From positions 156,042,454-156,106,453 of the forward strand of contig NC_081405.1 in the NCBI RefSeq assembly GCF_030272615.1: DNA of 64,000 bases, given 5' to 3'. Positions 1 through 11,304 of the stretch are shown piece by piece. Source of the DNA: Cryptomeria japonica (lineage: Eukaryota; Streptophyta; Pinopsida; Cupressales; Cupressaceae). Position 1 is the stretch's first letter. Every line of letters begins with the position of its first letter. The notes below the pieces were generated by a model that saw nothing but the letters and a program-made list of their open reading frames with translations, made no database searches and had not been told where the DNA came from. The position numbers and the translations under genes were made by a program.

Positions 1-418
1 GGTGGAGCTTTCTTTTTAGGAGAAAGATTGGTGTCCTGGATAAGCAAGAAATAGTCTTGTATTTCACAATCTACTACTAAAGCAGAATATGTGGCAACAT
101 CAATGAATTGTTCTTAAGCTATATGGATGAGACATATTTTGGAAGGTTTTAAGGAAGACATGTCTAAACCAGTGACTATTCATTGTGATAACACTAGTGC
201 TATTAATACTTCAAAAAATCATGTATTACATGCAAGAACGAAGCACATTGAGTTGAAGTATCAATTCTAAGAGAAAGAGTACAGGAGAAGAAAGTAAAAA
301 TGGAGTATGTGTCTAGCAAAGAGAAGTTAGCAGATATATTCACTAAACCTTTATCTAAGACAACCTTTGAGTATGTTAGAGGTAGATTAGGGGTTGTACC
401 CCAACACAAGATCAACTA
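1..418 (+). pseudogene. Ty1/copia RNase H fragment (3' end of pol)
   Basis: This is the C-terminal end of a copia polyprotein, entering from outside the window. The plus frame reads GGAFFLGERLVSW, then SKK with an in-frame stop before SCIS, then TKAEYVATSMN, CDNTSAIN and ADIFTKPLSK. These are the RNase H blocks that end copia pol. In a working element the domain removes the RNA strand of the RNA/DNA hybrid during reverse transcription. Three in-frame stops break it: one after SKK, one after NCS and one after YQF. The frame ends at the TAA near 416-418. The blocks closely resemble those of the intact-ended copia element at 43643-55253, so the two are from related families. Family assignment is firm; lineage within copia is not resolved. 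Confidence 0.9.
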
Positions 419-731
419 AGATGCTGGTGATCATCAATCCGGTGAATTTAGTGAATATCTTTTAGTTTTGGATTGATGTGAAGTGGGCTACTCCTCAGGG
501 GGAGCAACTATGATGAGATGAACTTATATGACATCAACAAAGATGAAGATAGTAGAGGTATTTGCACCTTTGGAATTGTTGTCAAAGGGGGCAGAGAATT
601 AGTTGAAGATCAGATATGAGAAGAAGAACTAGATAACCAACAAAGGAGGAGATATTGAGAAGGATGAGCAAGTACATAACATAACTGTTCAGTTCAACAT
701 GATAAGGTTTTTCAATGTTTTCACTAATGCC

Positions 732-743
732 AAAGGGGGAGAT
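732..743 (+). other. Polypurine tract of the copia element
   Basis: The tract aaagggggagat lies directly before the LTR start TGTTGGC. The same 12 bases precede the 3' LTR of the copia element at 53768-53779. It would prime plus-strand DNA synthesis. The 419-731 stretch between the pol stop and this tract is 3' untranslated sequence without an ORF. Confidence 0.8.
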
Positions 744-2206
744 TGTTGGCATATTGGCATAATTGTTGATGATATTGATGAACTAGTACAAGGACTGTTG
801 GTGATAATATAGTTGAGATGTTGCTTGATGACTTGATGATCAGTTTGTGTTGTCATTGATGGCAACTATTGTTATATTGTTCTATCATGTTATCTAAGTC
901 ATCTACGATTGACTAGAAAGCTATGGAATGGATTTGACAATTAACTGACAAATAGGACTTTAACTGGTAAATGTGAAACTATGTTATGCTTAAGTAATTG
1001 GATCTTGATATTAATGAATAATTTAGTGTTGCAGTTTGGAATATGTGTTGGTAACATTGTAATGAGGTTTTCACCAGAACCGCATCATGTTTTGGCTACC
1101 GAAAGTCATGTTTGTAATTGACTGATGTATTTTATATAGGGTTTAAGAACCGGTATTCAAATTTCATAACGGATAATGATTTTGAGTTTGGCGATGTATT
1201 ACATTATGTTTGTAAGTTGGCGATGATATGGCAGAAACCGCGTGAAGTGTTTGAATGATGTTTTGGCGCATTCAAAGAGCGAATTTCTTGGGAATGAGCG
1301 AAGTGCTTAGTAGAATGAGCTAAGGGTTTGAAAGTTTATCAGATCGAGGTGCGGTGATCATTTAACAATTGTAATTGAATTGTAATTAATTCTAATGATC
1401 CATATGATTATTTGTAATGATTTGTAAAGATCTATGATGATTTATGATGTAAATCTTAGGGTTCTGTAACTGACTAAGTTGTAAAGTATATTTAGGGTAA
1501 GTCTATGATGATTTACTATGCCGCTGATCAAGAGAAGAGTGTGTGGTCGAACCAGTGTGTGTATCTTCAAGAGAGAAGAAGATTGTAATAGAAAAGGATT
1601 TTTATAAGCAAGAGTGCTATTTTTCAGATAATTCATCTATTGTTCCCTAATAGTTGCAGTAGACTCAAAATCCCTTAGATGGGTAGGCCCTGACAAGCCT
1701 AATTGTATAAATCCCTTAACTGGGTGACTCATTAGATTGGGTTCTAAATCCTTTTACAAGGTTACTCCTAATAGAGTAAAGCTTCTAATAGGGCAGAGGT
1801 AAATCCCTTAACTGAGGGACTCCTAATAGGGTCTTCTCCCAACTGAACATATTTGCAAGCTCTTAATTGGGCTAGGCTCCTAACAGGGCGCATTCTGAAA
1901 GCATGCAAAAATCTTGTGGGTACCAATTCCCACTATGGTTTTTCCCATTTGGGTTTCCACGTGAAAATACTGGTGTTCACGTGTCACTTGATTTCTTATG
2001 TCTTGAGTTGATATCTTTCTATTGCATGCATGTTGATGAACACTAAGAAGAACAATTTGATGAATTAGACCAATAGTATGATTTCAGTTATTACCAGTAC
2101 TATTTATGAGTTGTTTTGAAAGAAGTTTTTGGTGGTTATTAAATTTTTTAAGTTTAATTTTATTACTTATTCACCCCCCTTCTCAGTAATAAACCGGTTC
2201 CTCACA
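744..2206 (+). mobile_element. Copia long terminal repeat
   Basis: The repeat starts TGTTGGC right after the polypurine tract and is placed to end at ctcaca (2201-2206), just before a tRNA-Met primer binding site. Its length of about 1.46 kb matches the LTRs of the copia element at 43643-55253 (1486 and 1474 bp). It shares their internal cluster of short motifs around cccttaactgggt (about 1670-1860) and a pyrimidine stretch near the end (cacccccct). The left edge is clear; the right edge could shift by several bases because the CA end is not confirmed by a second copy in the window. Confidence 0.75.
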
Positions 2207-2215
2207 AATAAGAAT

Positions 2216-2227
2216 TGGTATCAGAGC
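2216..2227 (+). other. Primer binding site (tRNA-Met type) after the copia LTR
   Basis: The string tggtatcagagc is the usual copia primer binding site, complementary to the 3' end of initiator tRNA-Met. It lies downstream of an LTR that also has pol and a polypurine tract upstream, so this single LTR is flanked by both the 3' end of one copy and the 5' end of another. Confidence 0.8.
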
Positions 2228-2273
2228 ATTTAAGACTAGGCAAATTGTGTTTCAAGCATATTTCAACTACATA

Positions 2274-2480
2274 ATGGGAGCCTTGTCAAATCATCAGATT
2301 GGAGGTATCCTAAAAAGATTGAAAGCAATTGATTATGTTGGAAATACAAATATTTTGGTCACACAATTCAATGCCTTGGTTATCTTAGAAGGATGGTTCT
2401 GAATTCTTGTCTTCTCTCTTTCTTATTTATACATTTTTAGCTTCATCAACAACAACAACGTTAGCAACAAATTTTGTCTC
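2274..2480 (+). pseudogene. Start of a copia gag remnant
   Basis: Downstream of the primer binding site an ATG near 2274 opens a short frame beginning MGALSNHQIGG and containing QFNALVILEGW before a stop. Position and length to the ATG match where gag begins in the copia element at 45200. No gag motif is strong enough to be sure, and recognisable sequence fades after about 2400. The call rests mainly on position. Confidence 0.4.
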
Positions 2481-2599
2481 TAGGTGAAGTAGTTGTCCAA
2501 TAGTGCACACATCAACATCATGCCACATCACCATATTTTGTAGCAGAAATTTTATAAAAGGTATTTATATTTGAGTTTCCCTTCTTTTGGAGTCTAAAT

Positions 2600-2985
2600 A
2601 ATTTTTCTCATATGATGTAGTTAAAGGTACCTAGAATATGTAGTTATAGTTAAAGGACAACTAGCTTGACCAAATAATCCAACGAGGAGTTTGTGAAACC
2701 ACAGTGCTTCTCTGGATGCAACAGATGTTGCAATGTACTTAGCTTCTGTAGTGTTCAATGCTACAAAAGATTGCTTTCTACATGCCCAAGAGATCACTGC
2801 AGAGCCCAAGTTGAAGCAGATACTCGAAGTACTTTTCCTGATACATTCATTGTGCAATCTGTAATCTGAACTCAGCCAACACTCCTTAGAGAGGATCACA
2901 ACAAGTATCCAATAACCATAAGTAATAAGTAACCAAATCACATAATGGTAACTCATCATGGATCCTTTTATAATATTCATCTTGC
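2600..2985 (-). pseudogene. Ty1/copia RNase H fragment, minus strand
   Basis: The minus-strand frame reads DYRLHNECIRKSTSSICFNLGS, then AVISWACRKQSFVALNTTEA and KYIATSVASREALWFHKLL. This is the copia RNase H core; the usual signature is DRKSTSGY followed by ISWxSKKQ and STxEAEY. The downstream blocks (CDN, SKHI, ADIFTKP) are absent. The N-terminal side runs into unrelated frame within the first 45 codons. It is therefore a short excised piece. Its sequence differs from the fragment at 1-418 and from the element at 43643, so it belongs to another copia family. Confidence 0.85.
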
Positions 2986-2989
2986 CTTG

Positions 2990-5962
2990 CCTGTAGAGGA
3001 TGAATCCTAAACTTTATCATGTACACCTGCAAGACATGAATACAAACACAAGTATATATATGCTCATCATGGACTCTTTTCATGATATCTATCACACATA
3101 TACACGATTCATTGCCTGCTAAGAATGATGAAGAGTTTCCATTTCAATCTTCTCTCAGAGAATATTGCAGCACCAACTTTATTTGCACACGAGTATTCTC
3201 CTTAATCTTCTCCCAGAGAAGAATGCATTACCTTTACCTCAATCTTCTCCCAAAGAAAAATGTAACATCAAAAAATAATAATCTTTCATCTTACTCACAA
3301 GCATAGAATGAAGTTACATAAGCCATAGTCCTCCATTTTGCACACAAGCAAAGAATGAATAAACATAATCTTCTATCTAGTACACTTTCCATCCAACACA
3401 CAAGCATAGGATGAAAATCCATCTTTTCTACAATATTACATTGCTCGCAGAGGATGGTAACAGTTACTCTTCTCCCTGAGAAGATTACACTACCACCTTA
3501 CATTAGCTGCAGAGGGTAGTTGATGAAACACAATGCATCATTGAGGTTGAGACTCCTTCACAATCAAGGCAGTGTTCTTCACAACTCCAAGTCTATCTTC
3601 TAAAGTACTCAAGCTTCAAAAGACTTGGTGAGAACATTTGCAACACAAGATTATTCTACCATAAGACACTGAATTTTCAGGTATCTCTATATGACTCTGA
3701 TAATAAATAATTATAAGAAAGCATTCAACAAGAATTTGAAAAACCACACAATTTCCTTGATACAGTTCATTCCCCAATGAATTCAACTTCAACAGTACTC
3801 AGTGTGACTGAGGACTATTTTGTTCTAGTCCTAAGAGATCATAGGGTATCCAAGTTGCAACAAGAGATTGAAGTGACTTCCCTTATCTGAGACACTTCAA
3901 AATCTGAGTTAGCCTTTTGAGGTGATTATAGTCTTCTGCTCACAATCATTTGAGATTTTCAAAATGCAACAAGATATGCTTGGCAGCAACAACATGCTTC
4001 AACCTTGATCATGAATTAGCTGAGGCATCCACCAATCAACTGCTTGTCTTCAGATGAATCTGCAAAATCAGACTTTGCTACAGACATTCTCAATCTTTAT
4101 GTTATTTTTCATAAAGGTTTACAATCCATTATTCTAAATATCAAAAGTATACTTGACTTGGAATAATTTGGTTAGATCCTTGACATATTTCTAATCCTAG
4201 AAGACGATAAAATTAGATCCTTGTGCTAATTATTCCTTATATTCCAATGATGAGAATAGAGTTAAATCATCACATCAAAAACCAAAATACTTTAAGAAAG
4301 GAAGTTAGAACTGTACAAAACCCTAGACTTAAAAAATGATTGTCAATTCTTTAAATACTAAGTCTTTGTTGAAGACAGGACTCCCTCTTAATCCTTAATC
4401 AAATAAGAATCAATAAAGGAACCAGAAATAATATAACATTGAAGATGCTACTTGCTTTTCTCTTACTTTCACCTTCTGCAAGGTGAATTTTCAGAAAACC
4501 TTCATCTTTAAGCCCGAGAGGCTGAGATACAACCTAGTTTCCATCCAAATAACCATGCCTGAAAGGATCCTTATATACTTATTCAAGCAAGCAAAATACA
4601 TAAGCCAACTCATCTTTCAAACTGAACAACTGAAATTGAGATTTCTTAGAAACCCAATCATGAGATATAGTATGACTACATACATATGATTGATAAATAT
4701 CAAGTACAACATAATCTTCATACTTTGCTGAACAAGATCCTAATTATATTCAACTTTGGTGGAAGTAGAAGAAGTTAATGAGTAAAATGCTTACCTCAAT
4801 TTGAAGAGAGCTCAATGCTAATCATAGAAGGAGACCACTGACTTGATCATCTTTCACTCTTCCTACATATGCTATTAACAACAATACATTCTAACTTCTA
4901 CTATGTAGGAAAGAGCATCATCATAACCGGTTAACTGAAAGGAATCTGTCATGCAGTTATTTTAAAAGATAACCGACACATAATAAAACTGCATTTGTCA
5001 CAACATTTAATGACATGAGCTTGAATGCAACAGGGATGATATAAGGATGGTAACTGGGATAACACAGGCACAAACTTTCTTGTAGACCTACAAGGATAAA
5101 CACTTGACACAAGGAACCTCAAAACATGATTGGCTTAACATGGGTTAATTCAAAGAGAATATCATTTTCCTTTCACACAACCCAACAGGGGTTTTTACAA
5201 AACTAAGTAAGCACAAACACATAACAAGCAAATGTTGATAATGAAACCCTTATTATTACAACTTGACAAAGAAACCCCATATAAATAAATTGACAAAGTT
5301 ATTCAACAGGAATACTTAACCTTCAATTATCATAAAGTCTCTCATCACAAAGTTAATAAAGAATTAAGAAAAATACACCTGTTGATGTTTAGATATCACT
5401 CACACTGCAACCGAAAGCTTCCCCAGAAGAAACTATCTTTGCAGTCTATCTTCAAAAGGCCATAATTCGTAATCTCCTCTTGGTGTGCCTTAGCACAGTC
5501 AGCTAGGGTTTGAAGATTGGTGGGAATACAACTGATTTTGTTAGCAATACAAAATAGCAGTTGCATGTCTAGTAGAAAAATAAATCTACAATACCATCAA
5601 AGATTCAATCATTATTAAAATTGGATCGGATCACATCAAGGGTTAATAATCATGAAATATATACCAATCTAGGGTTTAGACCAATTCTGAAAATCAACAA
5701 CTCTAAAGGTCTAAATAAGGTAATAACTCCATAGTATACACTTTGCATTCCAGAGATCCGAAAATCTGAACGGAGAAATATCAGTTACTTCCTTCTTTGA
5801 TTCTTCACTCAAATCTCCACAATCTTTAAGGAATTAAAGAATGACTCCTTGATGAGGACCTGATGATGCCCTCTAACTTCACCCCTGTCATTATCTTAAT
5901 AAAAGACGAACAACAACCTGAAGGTAAGAGCTTACTGAAATATGAGGGTTAGTATAACCTTA
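2990..5962 (-). mobile_element. Internal region of a decayed LTR retrotransposon, minus strand
   Basis: This 3-kb block lies on the minus-strand internal side of the primer binding site at 5963-5974. It has no long ORF. Near 3610-3655 the minus strand encodes VANVLTKSFEAS, which resembles the copia RNase H C-terminus (ADIFTKPL). After it comes non-coding sequence with repeated short palindromes of the type cttctc...gagaag at about 3120-3500. The order (VANVLTK upstream of the separate RNase H core at 2600-2985 on the minus strand) shows that at least two remnants are joined. No gag, integrase or reverse transcriptase blocks are visible, so the element was either coding-poor or heavily deleted. 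Confidence 0.5.
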
Positions 5963-5974
5963 GCTCTGATACCA
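5963..5974 (-). other. Primer binding site (tRNA-Met type), minus strand
   Basis: The plus strand reads gctctgatacca, the reverse complement of tggtatcagagc. It directly abuts TGTTAAATTT at 5975, which would be the inner edge of a minus-strand 5' LTR ending in AACA. Confidence 0.75.
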
Positions 5975-6480
5975 TGTTAAATTTGTGCCCTAGATTAGTG
6001 ATTAGATTTGTAACATTTAATCATGCCCTAGTTTATTAATCAGATTCATAATTTAGTAAACTATAATCAAGTAAATTCAAGAATGAAACAAGGAACCAAG
6101 AGACAAACACAAATACCCTAGGAAAACCTCCAAGGAGGAAAAACCCAGCATTAAAGACCCACAGGTCAGATTATGTATTCACTCTTATTGCACAAATATG
6201 ATACTTAGCTTTCTTTTCTAAATCTGATCTTTATATATCAGATATGCCCTTTTTGCATGCTTCAAGACTGCACCAAAATGCCCTATATTCTCTTGAATAA
6301 GTTCTCCCAATCCTTGGACAAATTCACACAACCTTCTTTGGTGATTTCACACCTCTTGTTTGCAGAGCTAATTCACTGATTTCATGGATAACTGAATTGT
6401 ATTTGCATTTGCAATTTAACCTTTATTTATATGAGTCCTTAGCCTTTATTAAATCCAAGTCGACCTCCCTCTTTTGGCAC
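5975..6480 (-). mobile_element. Probable 5' LTR of the minus-strand element
   Basis: It begins on the plus strand with TGTTAAATTTGTG immediately after the primer binding site. No second copy of this repeat was found in the window, so the outer edge is a guess. The interval has no ORF and carries two near-repeats of the phrase ccctagattagtg / ccctagtttatta. Confidence 0.4.
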
Positions 6481-6547
6481 CAATTTATATATTGTGGCAT
6501 GGAGGTATAGAGCTGGGCTCAACTTGGGGGCACGTTAGCCCTTTAGG

Positions 6548-6601
6548 ATAGGACCCAGTCCTATATGGGTTTGAATGTTGCCTTAAGGCAATCCAAACCC
6601 A
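6548..6601. repeat. Two adjacent short hairpins
   Basis: ataggac / gtcctat (6548-6564, loop cca) is followed at once by tgggtttg...ttgcct / aggcaa...caaaccca (6566-6601). The second has 14 paired bases per side with small unpaired bulges. Confidence 0.6.
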
Positions 6602-7851
6602 TTTTTACCTAGTTACAAACAACAATTATGATTTATTTTTTTTCTTTTTTAGGAATTAAAGCTACATTCTATAATCACTTCTCTCGGAAGGTAGTTGCTT
6701 CTAAGAAATTCTTTTAAAAATTAAGTTTGTCTCTTTTGTGTTGTTGAAAAAAAATATAAACAACTTTTTCAAATTTAAGGTGAATAAATATGAAAACAAT
6801 AATAAATGCTATAAAGGAAAGTATTATTCCAAGAGCAATTGTTTGAAGGGGATCACTGAATATCAAGAGATCTAAGAGTATGCACACCAAATATCCAAGA
6901 GGAGAGATGAGATTTTGTAAGGGAGAGGGAGAGGGAGATGGAGAGGGAGAGAGAGGGGTACCTCTATTTAAGTACCTCAAATAAATAGTAGAGAAAGAAG
7001 TTGCATAAGTAACTCCCAAGTCAATTTGTGCCATCTTTCAGCCTATGTGCGTGCAAGGTGTCCAGATCCAAGCATAAGGAAGAGGCTACACCTAATCCTA
7101 CAGTATTCCACTAAATAGGAATAATTAAAAAGAGTCAATCTTATAGGCGTGAGAATGCTCAAATAAGACAAAAGACTCGTAGGGATTCCTTTGGAATATT
7201 CCTACAAGTAACTAAGTAAAATAAACAACCTTTACCAAGAAAAGATTAATTCCTAACAAAATAATAAACACTAGCAGTAATAAATGTTTTAGATTTAAGG
7301 AGTTTTCATTAATACGTGTTAATTAAATGATCAAAAAATAAATAATGAAATAATGATATTTATTTAAGATCTTAATGAAGATATGGTGCACTATGTGGTG
7401 GAACATTGAAAAATCTTGGCTTTCCAGTCTCTTTAATCCCTTAGGTCAAGCTCCAAGTGACCAAGTCCTAGGTCCTAACTCTTTCTAAATCTTCATACTT
7501 AAACCTTAAACCTTGGCATTTATATTTTCAGTTGACTTGAAGGGTAAAAAGTTGTTTCCTTACCGACCCCTCATACTAATTATTGGTTGGGTTGAACACT
7601 TTCCATAATCCTTACTCGCATGTTTTATTTATGCAGAAGTCTATGTTGGTATATAATGGATATTGCAAGTCAAATCAATGGTTTGCACGAGCTTGCAAGC
7701 TCTAGATCTATAAGATTTGTCATAGCTGCAAGGCCATGCTAATTGCTTGATCTTCATTGGGATGTGATTATTGTTTGAGTGATGCAAGCACTTAACTATT
7801 TCTTGATTGGAGCGCATCCTTGAGTTACCTTACCTACCTTGTATTGCTTGA
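6602..7851. other. Non-coding stretch with a GA-rich microsatellite
   Basis: I see no gene. At 6916-6957 there is a purine tract of gggaga / gggagt-type units on the plus strand; its reverse gives a meaningless Ser-Pro repeat in translation. The rest is AT-rich intergenic sequence. Confidence 0.6.
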
Positions 7852-8080
7852 GTTGGCCTAGTGGTGGAGAACTTGTGTTCTTGAAAGAGAGGTCACAAGT
7901 TCAAATCCCACAAGGGGGTAAGGTATGTACACCTCATTTGTAGTACAGTTAGGTACCTCTCACAAGGAGTACGAGGTAGTCCCATATTGCTCTAACCAAT
8001 TTGTATGCCCATATACAGATTGTTGGTATTGTGGACTATAAAAGATCCTTTCCTTTCCTTTCCTTTCTTTTCCTTTCCCT
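7852..8080 (+). mobile_element. tRNA-derived SINE
   Basis: The left end has a RNA polymerase III A box (tggcctagtgg, 7854-7864) and a B box (agttcaaatcc, 7898-7908; consensus ggttcgannc c) 33 bases downstream. This is the spacing of a tRNA-related promoter. A tRNA-unrelated body follows, ending in a simple (ctttc)n-type tail at about 8048-8079. Plant Au-like SINEs open in a similar way. No convincing target-site duplication was found, and the B box has lost its CpG (tcaa for tcga), which fits an old methylated copy. Confidence 0.8.
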
Positions 8081-8737
8081 ATAGTGTTAGAATTGTCAAT
8101 GGCTTATCAACCTCATGTTGTCACACAATGATAACATGTGGTCGATCCCCATTGCTAGTCGGATAATGGGAAAGTCTTTGCACAACCCTACGATACCAGT
8201 TGTATGGCACCCATTTTCTTTTGCGGGGGCATATGATGGTGACACGTAGCTTCATGGTGTAAAGTTGACTTCGACATGTTATTTTGATTTACTGAAATCT
8301 TCTATAATGTGCATAAGGTAATCTCAAAATCAAATCTCTTAATCTCGACTGTTCATCTTGTTGCAATCCTTTGAAATCGATGGACAACATTTGAATTTGG
8401 AGAATGACTAGTCATTGGTTTGTACTCCAACACACTACAATAATGTCAAAATGATTGGTTTAGGTTGGATTTTGAGCCATTTGATAGAAATAAATACTCA
8501 ATCTAGACCGTCTCATCAACCACAATCGATTCCATCCACTTTTGCTTGCTAATTTGAGCTTTGAAAGAAGTTGCAGTGAAAAGTAGGGTTTCGCATTTCA
8601 AAGACCAATGTGCACTCATTCTGAACAATGGGTTGGCCAATTTTCATGTTTTTCATATTTTTAAGTTAGAATTACAAGCATAGTATAACTAAGTTGAAAA
8701 TTAAGGTCTCTACTCGTTGAAAAAATAGACCCTAGTT
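8081..8737. other. Non-coding stretch
   Basis: AT-rich sequence without recognisable gene or repeat between the SINE and the unassigned ORF remnant. Confidence 0.5.
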
Positions 8738-10400
8738 GTGGAGTTGAAAACCCTAATATTAGTTATAGTCAACATGAGTAAGAAAGTAGCTATCTCTCAA
8801 GCATCAAGGAAACTGGATGAAGACATTCTTAGACAGTTGAATGCAGAGAGAAAACCTTTGCAACTTAGTGGTCTTGAGGGCCCTAATGATAAGCTTTTGG
8901 ATGAGTTGGTTGGAGTGTGAGATGCGTGTACTTGCTTGAGATAGGGTTGAGCCTATTTGAGTACTTTTATAAAAAGATATGTTCTAAGTTTCCTCTTAGA
9001 AATATATGGTATCTAGATATGGGGAACCTTGTTGTGCCATACATTCTCTTGAATGCAGATTTTTTAAAGTAGTTGCTCAAAGATGATGTGAAATTGAGAA
9101 GTATATTGTCAATGACTAGTGTCGAGATGGTTAATTTGTCTAAAGTTGGAATTTTATAAATGTAAGCTCGTGATCTTTTACCACTCAAAGAATGAGTATG
9201 AGGTACATAATTATGTGTTTAGAACTCTTACCATTCCAAATTTTAGAGTGAAGAGTCGTAGAAGAATTGAGCTTCCAATTTCTTAATATTCGGAGCCCTT
9301 TGGAGTTGACACATTCGAAGATTATTGTGTGAAAAACTATTATACGTTGTGTCAAATTTCAAGCCATGGTGCTAACACAAAAATGTCCATTCCCTTAATA
9401 TATATGGCTCCTAACATTCAAAACCCTGGCCAACACAATGTTTGATTTTGTAACTTTCCTTGTCAAGAGAATGCATGAGAAGTTAGTTATAGCTAAAGCA
9501 CATCCAAAAAAGTTTGAATTCAAATGATATTCATTGCTTTGCCATATGTTTTTGTTTAGAGGAAAAGGGTAATGGGATGATAAAATCCAAGTCAGAATGA
9601 GAGACGGTAAAGGTGACATGCTCCTTGTCCCATGTTGGACATACATATGAGATAATAATTGTGAAAATTTGACTTTTGAGGAGTATTTTGTTGAGAAGAT
9701 CATGAGAAACTTTGGTCAACCTGAAGTGAGGATCCCCAAGGAAGCTTTGGACTTCCTTAGACCTTTTGATAAGAATCCCGATCTTGGGATTTCACATTAT
9801 GGGGAGACTTGTATCTGTACACCAATACAATTGTGATCATAGCCTATGGATCTTATGTGCTACCAAGATATGTTTTGAGGAGAATTGCTTTTCGTGAGGT
9901 AATATGGCAATTAAATGAAGATAAAATACATTTCAGAGGTCAAAAGAAAGGTTCTCTTTTTCTTATCTCAATAAAGTTTGCAAATTTCACTAATGCAAAT
10001 AAGGATGGACTTGAAAGACTATACTCAATGCTACAATCATACAAGATAAGATACGAATGTGCTAGAGAAATCGATCTAGAGGGCTTTAGATCATACATCA
10101 GAGTTTTGAAAGATAGGCTTCCTATGGTGCATAGGATGATATTTGAAAATGTAGTAAAAAGATGTGCTACTATTGAGGAAATGTGTGAGAAAAGAAGAAG
10201 ATGGAATACAACCATGCGGGCTGAAGAGATGAGAAATGACAACCCAGACTTTCCTAGATTCTTTCTTTAGGAGAAGAATCCATTCATGAGGATTCAAAGG
10301 TTGTTGGGGCATGTAGATTCTTTGATTCCAAGGCAAATAGCTAGGAAGGATATTCAACCTATTGTTGCTGAGGTGAAAGAAGAAAATGCAATAGAGTGAC
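8738..10400 (+). pseudogene. Decayed ORF of about 550 codons, family not recognised
   Basis: A protein can be followed along the plus strand in overlapping frames. Pieces are: KKVAISQASRKLDEDILRQ near 8780; LEIGLSLFEYFYKKICSKF near 8935; a long open stretch at 9182-9440 with NYVFRTLTIPNFRVKSRRR; FEEYFVEKIMRNFGQPEVRI near 9680; and a 153-codon open frame at 9809-10270 containing RRIAFREVIWQLNEDKIHF. It runs on past a stop into MRIQRLLGHVDSLIPRQIA at about 10288. At least three frameshifts and several stops interrupt it. There is no zinc knuckle, DDE, RT or protease motif that I can see. The length and decay suggest a gene of a mobile element or a processed pseudogene. No poly-A tail or flanking repeats were located. 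I do not assign a function. Confidence 0.55.
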
Positions 10401-11304
10401 CTGCTGAGAAGGCAAGCTTGATTCAGAGTAGGATAAAGGAAAAAGTATTGAAATTGTTGATGTTGAAGAGGACGTGGTAGGCATGAACCAAGAGTGGGAA
10501 GTGATAGCCATGAACCATTCCATTTCTCCCTTGCAAATTGAAATATTTGATTAGATAGTAGTTGACAGCTCCCCATGGTAGCAGAAAATTTCCCCTATTT
10601 AACCCATTTTGGTGCCTCTTCAGTCTTTCACCTTCCTCCAAGAAAAGTGAGTTGTAATCTCCATAGGCTTATTTTTGGCTGAACTGGAGAACTTTTTCTC
10701 CTTTACATTTGAGCTTAGTAACTTGTGCTATAAGTTCCTTTGACACCTCCATTTTTACACCCTACCAAAACTCTGCCATTCTTCATAAACTACGATGATA
10801 GGTCTTTGTTGGTTCCTTTATAATTTTGAAAAAAGAGGTTATTCCTTCCTTGTCAAAAATGTCCCAGACTTGTGTGTTTTTCTTAAGAGAGGTAAAGGAG
10901 GTGGGCTCAACTTGTAGTCTTTGGCCTCCCATGATTGTAATTCGTCCACTCCAAAAGAAATAGAGAAAATGCAACTAGGACCCCAAACAAGGAAATGCAA
11001 TCTTTTGATGGATCTTCCTAGAGAATGATTGTTAAAAAGGCTAAGATCTATCATTTTTTTGTTTTTTCCTACTACCACGTGAGAGAATTAACATATTATT
11101 AATTCTATTCTCACAATCTGTAGCTTCCTTGATGCACCATAAATGGTAATGATTGCAATAAGTCCTTCTCTAGGTCTACTAGTACTCTTTCCTCATTTCA
11201 GTATAAAAATCCGCCGAAACAAACTCTAGGAGAAAGAAATATATGTCACATCGACTATCATCATCTTGACTTATGACATGGAGTTTGAAATAATCATAGC
11301 TCAG
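10401..11304. other. Non-coding stretch
   Basis: Several short frames overlap on the minus strand (10091-11078) but show no protein family features and overlap the tail of the preceding plus-strand remnant. I see nothing else here. Confidence 0.5.

Noticed and set aside
6714-7034. Minus-strand 106-codon ORF with a Ser-Pro repeat
   Set aside because: The repeat comes from the GA-rich microsatellite; no family features, no neighbouring gene.
7852-7925. tRNA gene
   Set aside because: A and B boxes are present, but the sequence cannot fold into a full cloverleaf with a proper acceptor stem, and it continues into a SINE body and tail.
9395-10641. Minus-strand ORFs of 100-160 codons
   Set aside because: They overlap the plus-strand protein remnant at 8738-10400, which has more consistent open pieces in order; the minus frames are hydrophobic shadows.
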